Assembly (NCBI GenBank): GCA_029983695.1
Contig: JASBZB010000001.1
Coordinates: forward strand, 186,001-250,000
Length of the DNA: 64,000 bases
Origin: Lutispora sp003527145
GTDB lineage: Bacteria; Bacillota; Clostridia; Lutisporales; Lutisporaceae
Reading direction: 5' to 3'
A program made the translations under genes and the position numbers. Below are positions 27,449 through 36,480 of the stretch, one piece after another (within the stretch, counting starts at the first letter, position 1; each line of letters starts with the position of its first letter). Under the pieces are notes generated by a model, which was given only the letters and a program-made list of their open reading frames with translations, was not told where the DNA came from and ran no database searches.

Positions 27449-29638
27449 TTGAGTAAGAAAAGATTGTACGAATTAGCCAAGGAATTGGGATTATCCAGTA
27501 AGGAACTAATAAACAAAGCAAGAGAAGCAAATATTAATATTATCAATCATATGAGTAATATAGAAAGCGATGAGGAAAAAGCTATTAGAGAATTATTTAT
27601 TAAGAAAACCGACAAAAAAACTGATAGCAAAGTGAATGTGACGGTTGAGAACAAACAAAAAACAGCATTGAATACATCTTCTTCAATATCCAAGGATCAG
27701 AACAAGGATACTGCTATTGAAGATTACGATGGTGATTTCAGTAAAAAAGAAGAATCAAAAAAGATTAAAAAACCAGTGCCTGCTAAAAAACCTGATAAAC
27801 CAGTGAAAAAAGGCAATTTTAGAAATGATAGAAAAAGGGGAAGGCCAATACCATCCCAACCTGTTAAAGAAGAGCCTTCAGGGCCTAAAAAACCCATAAA
27901 GGTAGGAAACAGTATATCCGTTAAAGATTTAAGCGAAAAAACGGGTAAAACTGTTGCTGAGATAATTAAAAAATTATTGCTTCTTGGAACTGTAGCCACA
28001 ATAAATCAAGAATTAGATTACGATACGGCTGCTCTTATAGCCGGTGAATTTGGAATCGGCATAGAAAAGACCATAGATAAAGATGATGAAGAACTGCTTT
28101 TAAATGATACTGAAGATAAAGAGGAAGACTTAAAGCCCAGACCGCCTGTTGTGACTATAATGGGTCATGTAGATCATGGTAAAACCTCTTTATTGGATGC
28201 CGTAAGACAGACCAATGTAATAGCTACCGAGGCAGGGGGCATCACACAGCATATCGGTGCCTATACTGTAAATATCGAAGGTAAAAAGATAGCTTTCCTG
28301 GATACACCAGGCCATGAAGCTTTTACAGCTATGAGAGCCAGAGGAGCTAAGGTCACGGATATTGCTATATTAGTAGTTGCAGCCGATGATGGGGTCATGC
28401 CCCAAACAATCGAAGCTATAAACCATGCTAAGGCCGCCAACGTAACAATTATAGTGGCCATAAATAAAATCGATAAACCAGGAGCAAACCCGGACAGAGT
28501 GAAACAGGAGCTTACTGAACACGGTCTGCTTTCAGAAGACTGGGGCGGAGATACAATCTGTGTTCCTGTTTCGGCAAAAAAGAAGATTGGGATAGAAAAT
28601 CTTTTAGAGATGGTTTTATTGGTTGCAGAGATGCAAGAGCTAAAAGCTAACCCCAATAGAAAAGCAAAGGGAACAGTTATAGAGGCAAAGCTGGATAAAA
28701 GCAGAGGCCCCATTGCTACAGTCCTTGTACAAAATGGTACTTTAAATGTCGGTGACTTCTTCATAGTAGGCACCACTTACGGTAAAGTAAGAACTATGAC
28801 CGATGATAAGGGTAAGGCAGTAAAAAAGGCCGGACCGTCAACACCTGTGGAAATAACCGGCTTATCGGAAGTGCCCGATGCAGGTGACATATTTATGATA
28901 GTTGCTGATGAGAAAGTATCAAGGCAGATATCAGATAAAAGAAAAGAAAAATATAGACAGGAGCATTTGCAAAGCAACCAGAGGATCTCTTTGGATGACT
29001 TATTCAGCCAAATACAGGCTGGTAAGGTTAAAGAGCTTAATCTAATAGTAAAGGCAGATGTTCAAGGTTCTGTCGAAGCTTTGAAACAATCTTTGGAAAG
29101 ATTGAGCAATGACGAAGTCAAAATAAAAGCTATACATGGTGGCGTTGGAGCCATTACGGAGACAGATGTAATGTTTGCTTCCGCTTCTAATGCAATAATT
29201 ATCGGCTTCAATGTAAGACCGCAGGCCGCAGCAGTTACCTTATCTGAAAAGGATAAGGTTGATATGAGGCTTTACAGGGTTATATACGATGCTATCGAAG
29301 ATATAGAATCCGCTATGAAAGGAATGCTAGAGCCTGAGTACAAGGAAGTTGTTCTGGGACACGCCGAAGTCAGGGCAATTTTTAAGGCATCAAGCATAGG
29401 AACCATAGCAGGCTGCTATGTAACTGACGGCAAAATAAACAGGAATAATGAAGTCAGGGTAGTAAGGGATGGAGTAGTGACCCACGAAGGTAAAATTTCT
29501 TCATTAAAAAGATTTAAAGATGATGCCAAGGAAGTAAACACTGGATTCGAGTGTGGAATAAGCTTGGAGAAGTTTAATGACGTAAAAGAAGGCGATGTCA
29601 TAGAAAGCTTTACAATGGAAGCTGTGCCAAGAAAATAG
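27449..29638 (+). CDS. infB: Translation initiation factor IF-2
   Basis: IF-2 is the GTPase that places fMet-tRNA on the 30S subunit. The N-terminal IF2_N motif (RLYELAKELGLSSKELI) is followed by a Lys/Pro-rich linker to about residue 150 and a second N domain. The G domain has GHVDHGKTS near 240, DTPGHEAFTAMRARG and NKIDKPGANPDR. Domains II, III and IV follow. TTG 27449 is preferred because GGGGGTG at 27436-27442 is six bases ahead; GTG 27440 overlaps that site. The 729-residue size is normal for Clostridia. Confidence 0.97.
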   Translation: MSKKRLYELAKELGLSSKELINKAREANINIINHMSNIESDEEKAIRELFIKKTDKKTDSKVNVTVENKQKTALNTSSSISKDQNKDTAIEDYDGDFSKKEESKKIKKPVPAKKPDKPVKKGNFRNDRKRGRPIPSQPVKEEPSGPKKPIKVGNSISVKDLSEKTGKTVAEIIKKLLLLGTVATINQELDYDTAALIAGEFGIGIEKTIDKDDEELLLNDTEDKEEDLKPRPPVVTIMGHVDHGKTSLLDAVRQTNVIATEAGGITQHIGAYTVNIEGKKIAFLDTPGHEAFTAMRARGAKVTDIAILVVAADDGVMPQTIEAINHAKAANVTIIVAINKIDKPGANPDRVKQELTEHGLLSEDWGGDTICVPVSAKKKIGIENLLEMVLLVAEMQELKANPNRKAKGTVIEAKLDKSRGPIATVLVQNGTLNVGDFFIVGTTYGKVRTMTDDKGKAVKKAGPSTPVEITGLSEVPDAGDIFMIVADEKVSRQISDKRKEKYRQEHLQSNQRISLDDLFSQIQAGKVKELNLIVKADVQGSVEALKQSLERLSNDEVKIKAIHGGVGAITETDVMFASASNAIIIGFNVRPQAAAVTLSEKDKVDMRLYRVIYDAIEDIESAMKGMLEPEYKEVVLGHAEVRAIFKASSIGTIAGCYVTDGKINRNNEVRVVRDGVVTHEGKISSLKRFKDDAKEVNTGFECGISLEKFNDVKEGDVIESFTMEAVPRK

Positions 29639-29658
29639 ATAAAGCAGGTGATTCATAT

Positions 29659-30018
29659 ATGTCTGTGCAAAGATTAAATCGAATTTCTGAGGAATTAAAA
29701 AAAGAAATCAGCCTTATTATTATGAATGAGCTTAAGGATCCTAGGGTTTCGGCTATGTGCAGTATTGTTTCCGTGGAAACCACTCCTGATTTAAAGTACG
29801 CTAAAGTATATGTAAGCATATTTGGAAATAATGAGGAGAAGGAAAATACACTTAAGGGATTGAAAAATGCAAGCGGCTTTATAAGAAAGAAATTGGGTGA
29901 TGCAATAAAGATAAGATATTTGCCTGAGATACATTTTGCTTTGGATGAATCTATAGAGCATGGTGTCAGAATAGCTCAAATTCTTAATGAGATTAATAAG
30001 AAGGAAGAAGGAGAGTAG
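29659..30018 (+). CDS. rbfA: Ribosome-binding factor A
   Basis: RbfA is a KH-like 30S maturation and cold-adaptation factor. The 119 residues carry the family pattern: RLNRISEELKKEISLIIMNELKDPRV at the N-terminus, DLKYAKVYVSIFG near residue 47, and LPEIHFALDESIEHGVRI near the C-terminus. It begins 20 bases after infB with GCAGGTG upstream. nrnA starts two bases after its stop. Confidence 0.97.
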   Translation: MSVQRLNRISEELKKEISLIIMNELKDPRVSAMCSIVSVETTPDLKYAKVYVSIFGNNEEKENTLKGLKNASGFIRKKLGDAIKIRYLPEIHFALDESIEHGVRIAQILNEINKKEEGE

Positions 30019-30020
30019 AG

Positions 30021-30980
30021 TTGATAAATCCTGCAGTAGTAAAGCTTATTGGGGATAGCGAAAATATTGCGATACTATCCCACATAATGCCGGATGGAGA
30101 CAATATAGGCTCTTCCCTTGCATTATACAATGCCCTTAGTAAAATAGGCAAAAATGTGGTGTTCATATTGGATGATGATGTGCCCGAAGTTTATAAATTT
30201 CTTAAAGGCTCTCAAAAAACCGAAAAGCCCAATAATGATCATAAATTTGATCTGGTTATTGTCTTAGATTGCGGTGATGTGGGAAGACTTGGCAGAAGTT
30301 CAAGATATCTGGAAGGTGCAAAGGTAATCAATATAGATCATCATTTGAGCAACTCGAATTTCGGTCTTTATAACATTGTTGATATAAGTGCGGCTGCAAC
30401 CGGTGAAATAATATATAGGCTCATCAACCGGCTTGAAATTGCTTTGGACAAGGACATATGTGAATGTATATATACAGGTATTGTTACTGATACGGGTCAA
30501 TTTCAATATAGCAATACTACCGATTTAACACATGAAATAGCGGCGGATCTGGTAAGACACGGTGCTGAACCTTGGAAGCTGTACAGAGCCATATATCAAA
30601 ACAATTCAAAATCTAAAATGAAGCTCATAGGTGAAGCAATCAATAGCTTAGAATTTCACTTTCAAAGCAAGATTGCCTCAATGATCATCAGAAAAGAAGT
30701 TTTTGAAACGGTTGGAGCAAAAGATGAAGATGCAGATGGGATCATAAATTTTGCAAGGGATATAAATGGAGTAGAAGTAGCTTTATTATTCAAAGAAACT
30801 GAGGATGGCAAGGTGAAAATCGGTTTTAGATAAAAGGATTTCGTAAATGTAAGCGACATCGCTCAGGAATTTGGCGGCGGGGGACATAAAAGAGCAGCAG
30901 GCGCTACAGTTGCCGGAGCGGTGGAAAACATAAAGGAAAGAGTTATAGAATCAGTGATAAAAGCCTTTTCGGTGGTGTAG
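30021..30980 (+). pseudogene. nrnA: nrnA (DHH/DHHA1 nanoRNase/pAp phosphatase) interrupted by an in-frame TAA
   Basis: NrnA degrades 2-5 nt nanoRNAs and 3'-phosphoadenosine 5'-phosphate. The DHH catalytic half is complete: SHIMPDGDNIGSSLA near residue 13 and NIDHHLSN near residue 106. At 30831-30833 the frame meets TAA directly after VKIGFR, yet the same frame runs on without any frameshift for 49 more codons. Those codons read KDFVNVSDIAQEFGGGGHKRAAG and on to TAG at 30978; GGGGHKRAAG is the DHHA1 substrate-binding signature. Relatives have a sense codon (often Ser) at the stop position. A 270-residue product would lack that loop. Start is TTG 30021. truB follows one base later. Confidence 0.88.
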
Positions 30981-30981
30981 T

Positions 30982-31893
30982 ATGAATGGCATTATTAATG
31001 TTCTTAAACCCCCAGGAATGACCTCGCATGATGTAGTTTATTTTATTAGAAGAGCAACAGGGATTAAAAAAGTTGGACATACAGGGACTTTGGATCCGGA
31101 GGCAGCAGGAGTTCTACCTATTTGCATCGGTAAATCCACAAAAGCTGTTCAATACCTTGCCGAAAAAAATAAGAAATACCGGGCAAGTATAAAATTTGGC
31201 GTTACTACAGAAACCCAAGACAAGTATGGCAAAATAATTAAGCTAATATCTGTACCTGATATAGATGTGATGGCTTTAAAGAAATTGATTGACGGCTTTA
31301 AGGGCAAAATTATGCAAACCCCCCCTATGTATTCTGCTATTAAATATAAAGGCAAAAAACTGTACCAATATGCTTTAGAAGGCGAGACGGTAGAGGTAAA
31401 AAGCAGGCAAATAGAAATATTCGATATCAGTATTGTTGATAAAATAGACAGGGATGAGTTTATACTAGACGTGTTCTGTTCAAAAGGAACCTATATTAGA
31501 ACCTTGTGCAATGATATTGGAGAAAAATCAGGTTATGGAGCCCATATGGCACAATTGATAAGATTAGAATCATCGCCATTTTGTATAGAAGATTCCGTCA
31601 CCCTTGAAGACATTCAGCTTGCTGCGGAGAATAATGACTTTCAGGATTTGTTGTACGCACCTGACTTTCTTTTTTCTGATTTAAATAAAATTACTATCAA
31701 GAAGTCCGCGGAGAAATCTGCGATAAATGGCAACCCAATATTCTCTGCAGGAGTAGAAGATGACATTGATCTATACAAAACAGAAACTATGGTCAGGTTA
31801 TATATAGAAGATAAATTTATTGCTCTGGGTACAATAGCTCATGATGACACTAATGATAGAAATTTTATTAAAATCAAAACCTTATTTACCTAA
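30982..31893 (+). CDS. truB: tRNA pseudouridine-55 synthase
   Basis: TruB makes pseudouridine 55 in the T loop of tRNAs. The N-terminal GIINVLKPPGMTSHDVV and the catalytic loop GHTGTLDPEAAGVLPI, with Asp38, are clear. QTPPMYSAIKYKGKKLYQYA near residue 112 and the CSKGTYIRTLCNDIG motif follow. At 303 residues it includes a C-terminal PUA-like part. It starts one base after the nrnA reading frame ends. Confidence 0.97.
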   Translation: MNGIINVLKPPGMTSHDVVYFIRRATGIKKVGHTGTLDPEAAGVLPICIGKSTKAVQYLAEKNKKYRASIKFGVTTETQDKYGKIIKLISVPDIDVMALKKLIDGFKGKIMQTPPMYSAIKYKGKKLYQYALEGETVEVKSRQIEIFDISIVDKIDRDEFILDVFCSKGTYIRTLCNDIGEKSGYGAHMAQLIRLESSPFCIEDSVTLEDIQLAAENNDFQDLLYAPDFLFSDLNKITIKKSAEKSAINGNPIFSAGVEDDIDLYKTETMVRLYIEDKFIALGTIAHDDTNDRNFIKIKTLFT

Positions 31894-31909
31894 CTAAGAG
31901 GAGATATGC

Positions 31910-32824
31910 ATGTTAGTTTATACAGATTATAAAAAAGCAAAAGAAAATGCCCCATATTGTATAGCTCTCGGCAGCTTCGATGGAGTACACCTAGGACACC
32001 AAAAACTGATTGAAACCGTAGCAGATAAAAGCAGGGAATTAGGTTGCAAAAGCATGGTTTATACCTTTATTGAGCATCCAAAAAAAATACTAGTACCAGA
32101 TTACTCTCCTGAAATGATTACTGAAAATGGTCGAAGAGTTGAGGTAATGGAGAGCTTAGGTCTTGACGCTGTTTATTTCGAAAGATTTCAAAATGTAATG
32201 AAAATGGATGCAGAAGCATTTATAAAAAATATTCTGATATCTAAATTTCATGTCAAATGCGCTGTTGCCGGGTATAACTTCAGCTTTGGCCAAAAAAAGT
32301 ACGGAAATGCAGACAGTTTGAGAGAGTATGGGAAACGCTATGATTTTGAGGTATTTATAGTAGATGCTGTAACTGTAAAAGGAGATGCAGTTTCCAGCAG
32401 CCTCATCAGAGATCGGATAAAAAGCGGCATGGTGGATGATGTAAAAGATTATCTTGGCCGCCATTTCAGTATCGACGGCGATGTAATACACGGCAGAAAG
32501 AATGGGGGAAAGATGGGCATCAAAACAGCAAATCTAGAGGTCGATCATGATATGGTGCTTCCTAAATCAGGTGTATATTTGACTGATACCATTGCTGATA
32601 ATAGGACATATAAGAGTGTAACCAATATTGGATCCAACCCTACCTTTAACGGCAAAGGCGTAAACATAGAAACACATATTATTGATTTCTGCGGAGATTT
32701 ATATGGAAGTAAAATAGAAGTAGTATTCTTAAAAAGGCAGAGAGAAGAAAGGGCTTTTAGCAGTCCAACAGAATTAAAGGCTCAAATTATGGAGGACATA
32801 AAGAACAGGCTTGAGCTGGAATAA
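31910..32824 (+). CDS. ribF: Bifunctional riboflavin kinase / FAD synthetase
   Basis: RibF converts riboflavin to FMN and then FAD. The N-terminal adenylyltransferase domain has ALGSFDGVHLGHQKLI near residue 20 and the VSSSLIRDRI element near residue 163. The C-terminal flavokinase domain has VIHGRKNGGKMGIKTANL near residue 193 and the NIGSNPTFNG motif. The length of 304 is normal. It ends the rimP operon as in Bacillus, just ahead of rpsO. Confidence 0.97.
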   Translation: MLVYTDYKKAKENAPYCIALGSFDGVHLGHQKLIETVADKSRELGCKSMVYTFIEHPKKILVPDYSPEMITENGRRVEVMESLGLDAVYFERFQNVMKMDAEAFIKNILISKFHVKCAVAGYNFSFGQKKYGNADSLREYGKRYDFEVFIVDAVTVKGDAVSSSLIRDRIKSGMVDDVKDYLGRHFSIDGDVIHGRKNGGKMGIKTANLEVDHDMVLPKSGVYLTDTIADNRTYKSVTNIGSNPTFNGKGVNIETHIIDFCGDLYGSKIEVVFLKRQREERAFSSPTELKAQIMEDIKNRLELE

Positions 32825-32834
32825 TGAAATTGTC

Positions 32835-32863
32835 TTTACATACAGCGATAGCTGTGATAAAAT
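32835..32863 (+). promoter_or_regulatory. Sigma-A promoter of rpsO
   Basis: TTTACA (32835-32840), exactly 17 bases, then TAAAAT (32858-32863), starting ten bases after ribF. It gives rpsO its own transcript with a leader of about 80 bases. Confidence 0.75.
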
Positions 32864-32882
32864 TTATGTGTTAAAGATTAGA

Positions 32883-32929
32883 CCGTTTGCCAGGTATTCC
32901 GATTCACCAACGGTGTGCTTAGCAAATGG
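32883..32929 (+). promoter_or_regulatory. rpsO leader RNA, candidate S15 autoregulatory site
   Basis: CCGTTTGC (32883-32890) pairs with GCAAATGG (32922-32929) as eight base pairs, one of them G-U. Inside, CACC and GGTG (32905-32908 and 32912-32915) form a small hairpin around AAC. S15 controls its own mRNA through such leader folds in several bacterial phyla; the exact class here is inference. Confidence 0.55.
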
Positions 32930-32952
32930 CGTAAAATATAGGAGGTGAAAAA

Positions 32953-33222
32953 ATGGCATTATCAAAAGAGCTTAAAGATGAGATAATAAAGAAGTATCAG
33001 CTAAAAGATGGAGATACAGGATCTCCGGAGGTTCAGATCGCTTTGCTTACCGAAAGAATAAATACACTAAATGAGCATTTAAAGGTAAACAAAAAGGATC
33101 ACCACTCAAGAAGAGGACTTCTAAAGATGGTAGGTCAAAGAAGGGGCTTGCTCAATTATTTAATGTCTAAGGATATTGAGAGGTACAGGACTATAATCGG
33201 TAAGCTTGATATAAGAAGATAG
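32953..33222 (+). CDS. rpsO: 30S ribosomal protein S15
   Basis: S15 is a primary 16S rRNA binder in the central domain. The 89 residues contain DTGSPEVQIALLTERIN near residue 21, HLKVNKKDHHSRRGL, and MVGQRRGLLNYL, all family hallmarks. AGGAGGTG at 32940-32947 sets the ATG. It has its own promoter and a strong hairpin after its stop, so it may be mainly monocistronic ahead of pnp. Confidence 0.99.
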   Translation: MALSKELKDEIIKKYQLKDGDTGSPEVQIALLTERINTLNEHLKVNKKDHHSRRGLLKMVGQRRGLLNYLMSKDIERYRTIIGKLDIRR

Positions 33223-33240
33223 CACTTGTTAGTTTTTAAA

Positions 33241-33275
33241 TAATGAGCGGTAAATCCGCTCATTATTTGTGTTTT
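33241..33275 (+). terminator. Terminator after rpsO
   Basis: TAATGAGCGG and CCGCTCATTA form a perfect 10-bp stem with a five-base loop, followed by TTTGTGTTTTT. An intrinsic terminator with an interrupted T run. Confidence 0.8.
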
Positions 33276-33326
33276 TAAAATCTAAAGAAGGAAATAATAC
33301 ATTACATATAGAAGTATTCATTTCAT

Positions 33327-33436
33327 CACTGAACTAATCCGTCCTAATGCAATTGCATAAAGGCGGCTAAGTCCAGTATGGACTTGACTAACATTCAGTG
33401 GGGATAGAATCCCTCACTAAATGAAGTCTCGTTCAA
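33327..33436 (+). ncRNA. Structured pnp leader, element C of the repeat family
   Basis: Several stems fit this 110-base stretch: a long hairpin at 33339-33366 (CCG, CCT and ATGC arms around AATT), a 7-bp hairpin at 33369-33385 (AAGTCCA/TGGACTT), and an imperfect 17-bp hairpin at 33386-33428. CACTGAA at 33327-33333 can instead pair with TTCAGTG at 33394-33400, which excludes part of the last hairpin, a switch-like arrangement. Segments 33386-33400 (inverted) and 33425-33436 are shared word for word with element B upstream of rimO. The class is not one I recognise. Confidence 0.5.
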
Positions 33437-33452
33437 GAAAGGAGGTAATAAA

Positions 33453-35561
33453 TTGGAAACATTCAATATGGAGCTGGGAGGCAGAAATCTGTCCATAGAA
33501 ATTGGCAGAGTTGCCCAGCTGGCTGACGGAGCGGTGGTTGTAAGATATGGCGATACTATGGTGCTTGTAACTGCATGCGCCTCTGATAAGCCAAAAGAAG
33601 GAATTGATTTTTTCCCTTTAAGTGTAGACTATGAAGAAAGACTATATGCCGTAGGCAAAATACCTGGAGGATTCATAAAGAGAGAGGGCAAACCTACAGA
33701 AAAAGCAGTTTTATCCTCAAGATTGATTGACAGGCCGATCAGACCTCTATTTCCCAAGGGTTATAGAAATGATGTTCAGGTAATAGCAACTGTTTTATCC
33801 GTAGACCAGGATAATTTGCCGGAAATTGCAGCCATGATAGGTTCATCCGCTGCATTATCAATATCTACCATCCCCTTTATGGGACCTACGGGTTCGGTAT
33901 TAGTTGGGCTGATAGACGGCAAATTTATTTTGAACCCTACTGCAGAGCAGAGGGAAAAGAGTGATATGCATCTGGTCGTTTCCGGAACCAAAGAAGCAGT
34001 TATGATGGTGGAAGCAGGCTGTAATGAAGTCCCTGAAGATGTTATGCTGGAAGCTATTATGTTCGCTCATGACAATATTAAAAAAATAGTAGCGTTTATT
34101 GAAGAGATTGCCGCTAAGGTAGGAAAAGAAAAGAAAGAGGTAATTCTCGCAACTATTGATGAAGAACTAGAAAAGGAAGTAAGGGAATTCGCTGAAGAAA
34201 AAATGCTGGATGCTATCAGGACCGTCGATAAACAGGAGAGACAAACAAATATGGATAAGGTGAACGAAGATACTATTTTATATTTTGCCGAGAAATATGA
34301 GGAAAACATAAAAGATGTTGAAGCTGTTCTATACAATATAACCAAAGAGCAGGTACGAAACCTTATCGTAAATCACAAAGTACGGCCTGATGACAGAAAA
34401 TTGGATGAAATCAGACCTATATCCGCAGAGGTAGGAATATTGCCCAGAGTTCATGGCTCAGGTCTTTTTACAAGAGGTCAGACTCAGGTATTAACAGTTG
34501 CTACCTTAGGAGCTTTAGGAGATGTACAGGTTTTAGACGGTCTCGGTGATGAAGAATCTAAAAGATACATGCACCATTATAATTTTCCTCCTTATAGTGT
34601 TGGTGAAACCAGGTTTTTGAGGGGTCCGGGAAGGAGAGAGATAGGCCACGGTGCTTTAGCTGAAAGAGCATTGGAACCAATGATTCCATCTATAGATGAC
34701 TTCCCCTATACCATAAGGCTGGTATCTGAAGTATTGAGCTCAAACGGTTCGACCTCCCAAGCAAGCGTATGCGGAAGCACTTTGGCGCTTTTGGATGCAG
34801 GAGTGCCCATTAAGAAGCCTGTTGCAGGCGTAGCCATGGGTTTGATAAAAGAAGATGAGGAAGTATCAATTTTGACTGATATTCAAGGCTTGGAAGATTT
34901 TCTCGGAGATATGGACTTTAAAGTTGCCGGAACAAAGGATGGCATCACTGCCATACAAATGGATATAAAAATTGCGGGCATAGATAGGTCTATCCTGGAA
35001 AAAGCACTTGAACAGGCCAGATTAGGAAGGCTGTTTATATTAGGCAAAATGATTAGTGTGATCAGCACACCAAGATCCGAATTGTCACCCTATGCGCCTA
35101 AAATAATCATCACCAGAGTCGATCCTGATAAGATCAGAGATATAATTGGACCTGGAGGAAAGACGATCAACAAAATCATTGCTGAAACAAATGTCAAAAT
35201 AGACATTGAAGATGATGGCAAGGTCTATATATCCGCAATCGACGCCAAGGATGGCCAGATGGCGTTGAAGATAATTGAAGGCTTAACAAAAGAAGTCACA
35301 GAAGGTGAAATATATTTAGGCAAAGTCGTAAGAATAATGACATTCGGAGCTTTTGTTGAAATACTTCCGGGCAAGGAAGGATTAGTTCATATCTCTAAGC
35401 TGGATAAAAAGCGGGTAGAAAAGGTAGAGGATGTTGTAAGCGTAGGTGACGAAATACTTGTAAAGGTCACTGAAATAGATAAGCAAGGCAGAATAAACCT
35501 TTCACGCAAAGATGCGATAACTGATGATGAAGAAAAAAGCCCCACTTCTGAAAGTAAGTAG
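33453..35561 (+). CDS. pnp: Polynucleotide phosphorylase
   Basis: PNPase is a 3'-5' phosphorolytic exoribonuclease of the degradosome. Two RNase PH domains are present (the first around 5-140; the second from about 315, with RGPGRREIGHGALAERAL near 391). A KH domain (IRDIIGPGGKTINKI near 565) and a C-terminal S1 domain (GKVVRIMTFGAFVEILPGKEG near 625) follow. The length of 702 is typical. The start is TTG 33453, seven bases after AAAGGAGG, so a non-ATG start follows a structured leader. Confidence 0.98.
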   Translation: METFNMELGGRNLSIEIGRVAQLADGAVVVRYGDTMVLVTACASDKPKEGIDFFPLSVDYEERLYAVGKIPGGFIKREGKPTEKAVLSSRLIDRPIRPLFPKGYRNDVQVIATVLSVDQDNLPEIAAMIGSSAALSISTIPFMGPTGSVLVGLIDGKFILNPTAEQREKSDMHLVVSGTKEAVMMVEAGCNEVPEDVMLEAIMFAHDNIKKIVAFIEEIAAKVGKEKKEVILATIDEELEKEVREFAEEKMLDAIRTVDKQERQTNMDKVNEDTILYFAEKYEENIKDVEAVLYNITKEQVRNLIVNHKVRPDDRKLDEIRPISAEVGILPRVHGSGLFTRGQTQVLTVATLGALGDVQVLDGLGDEESKRYMHHYNFPPYSVGETRFLRGPGRREIGHGALAERALEPMIPSIDDFPYTIRLVSEVLSSNGSTSQASVCGSTLALLDAGVPIKKPVAGVAMGLIKEDEEVSILTDIQGLEDFLGDMDFKVAGTKDGITAIQMDIKIAGIDRSILEKALEQARLGRLFILGKMISVISTPRSELSPYAPKIIITRVDPDKIRDIIGPGGKTINKIIAETNVKIDIEDDGKVYISAIDAKDGQMALKIIEGLTKEVTEGEIYLGKVVRIMTFGAFVEILPGKEGLVHISKLDKKRVEKVEDVVSVGDEILVKVTEIDKQGRINLSRKDAITDDEEKSPTSESK

Positions 35562-35562
35562 A

Positions 35563-35597
35563 AGAAACATAAACCATGGTTTATGTTTCTTTTTTTG
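35563..35597 (+). terminator. Terminator after pnp
   Basis: A perfect 28-base palindrome at 35563-35590 (arms AGAAACATAAACCA and its complement) is followed by a T run. Strong intrinsic terminator. Confidence 0.92.
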
Positions 35598-35653
35598 TAT
35601 TTTATACCTCTCTATAGAATATTAATAATTAAAGATATTCTAGGAGGGTTTTT

Positions 35654-36364
35654 ATGAGGATAATAATGCTTAAAAGGAAAACCATAATGATAGTGGGGAT
35701 TATTATTATTTTACTGTGTTTTTTACTTGTTTATATGAGTCGGATAAGTGTTAATACATTTAAGCTCTTTGAGCCTATATACAAAGGAAATGAAAGCGAA
35801 AGAAAAGTAGCTTTTGCATGCAATGTGGTTTGGGGAAATGAATATTTGCCGGATATGCTCAGTGAATTTAAAAAGAATAATATTAAAATTTCATTCTTCA
35901 TCGGCGGAGATTGGGCCGATAAAAACAAGGAATTGCTTATGAGAATTTATGAGGATAACCATGAGATAGGAAATCATGGTTATAACCATTTAAAGCATAC
36001 ACAGATAAGTGAGGAAAAAAATAAAGAAGAAATAATAAAAACTGAAGAAGTTATCAATAATATAACCGGAGCGAAAACAAAGCTGTTTGCTCCCCCTTAC
36101 GGGGATTTAAACAAGAAGGTTGCACAAATAGCAGAGGGCCTTGATTACAAGGTCGTGATGTGGAGCGTGGACACCATTGATTGGAATACCAAGGACTACA
36201 CCCAAGTGCTGGACAGAGTAGATAAGAAAGTCCATAATGGGGCTATAATACTGATGCACCCCACTGAATCTACGGTTAAAGCTCTCCCGATAATGATAAA
36301 TAATCTAAAAAATAGGAATTATGAAATTGTAACCGTAAGTGAAGTATTAACTAATGCCAATTGA
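35654..36364 (+). CDS. ylxY: YlxY-like polysaccharide deacetylase family protein
   Basis: A membrane-anchored carbohydrate esterase family 4 protein: membrane segment at about residues 9-28, then a NodB fold. The histidine metal motif (HGYNHLKH near residue 113) and FAPPYGDLN are kept. The first motif, normally TFDDGP, reads AFACNVVWG, so both aspartates are replaced. This probably alters or abolishes deacetylase activity; the B. subtilis YlxY group seems to share it, from memory. It lies between pnp and the M16 protease exactly as ylxY does in Bacillus. AGGAGGG precedes the ATG. Confidence 0.88.
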   Translation: MRIIMLKRKTIMIVGIIIILLCFLLVYMSRISVNTFKLFEPIYKGNESERKVAFACNVVWGNEYLPDMLSEFKKNNIKISFFIGGDWADKNKELLMRIYEDNHEIGNHGYNHLKHTQISEEKNKEEIIKTEEVINNITGAKTKLFAPPYGDLNKKVAQIAEGLDYKVVMWSVDTIDWNTKDYTQVLDRVDKKVHNGAIILMHPTESTVKALPIMINNLKNRNYEIVTVSEVLTNAN

Positions 36365-36389
36365 AAATTTATGAGATATCCTTTATAAT
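36361..36389 (+). promoter_or_regulatory. Sigma-A promoter upstream of the M16 protease
   Basis: TTGAAA (36361-36366), 17 bases, TATAAT (36384-36389). The -35 overlaps the ylxY stop codon. A short GAAAGT/ACTTTC hairpin follows in the leader. Confidence 0.65.
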
Positions 36390-36480
36390 GCATAGGAAAG
36401 TATAAACTTTCTTAATATTGACTGATAAATTTATTGATACAATGCTCGTTAAAATGAATTATTTGCACAGGAGGTAAAAA

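Noticed and set aside
30834..30980. Frameshift in nrnA, or recoding as selenocysteine or a changed genetic code
   Set aside because: The downstream DHHA1 segment is in the same frame, so there is no frameshift. The stop is TAA, not TGA, and TAA ends many other genes here, so code change and selenocysteine are excluded.
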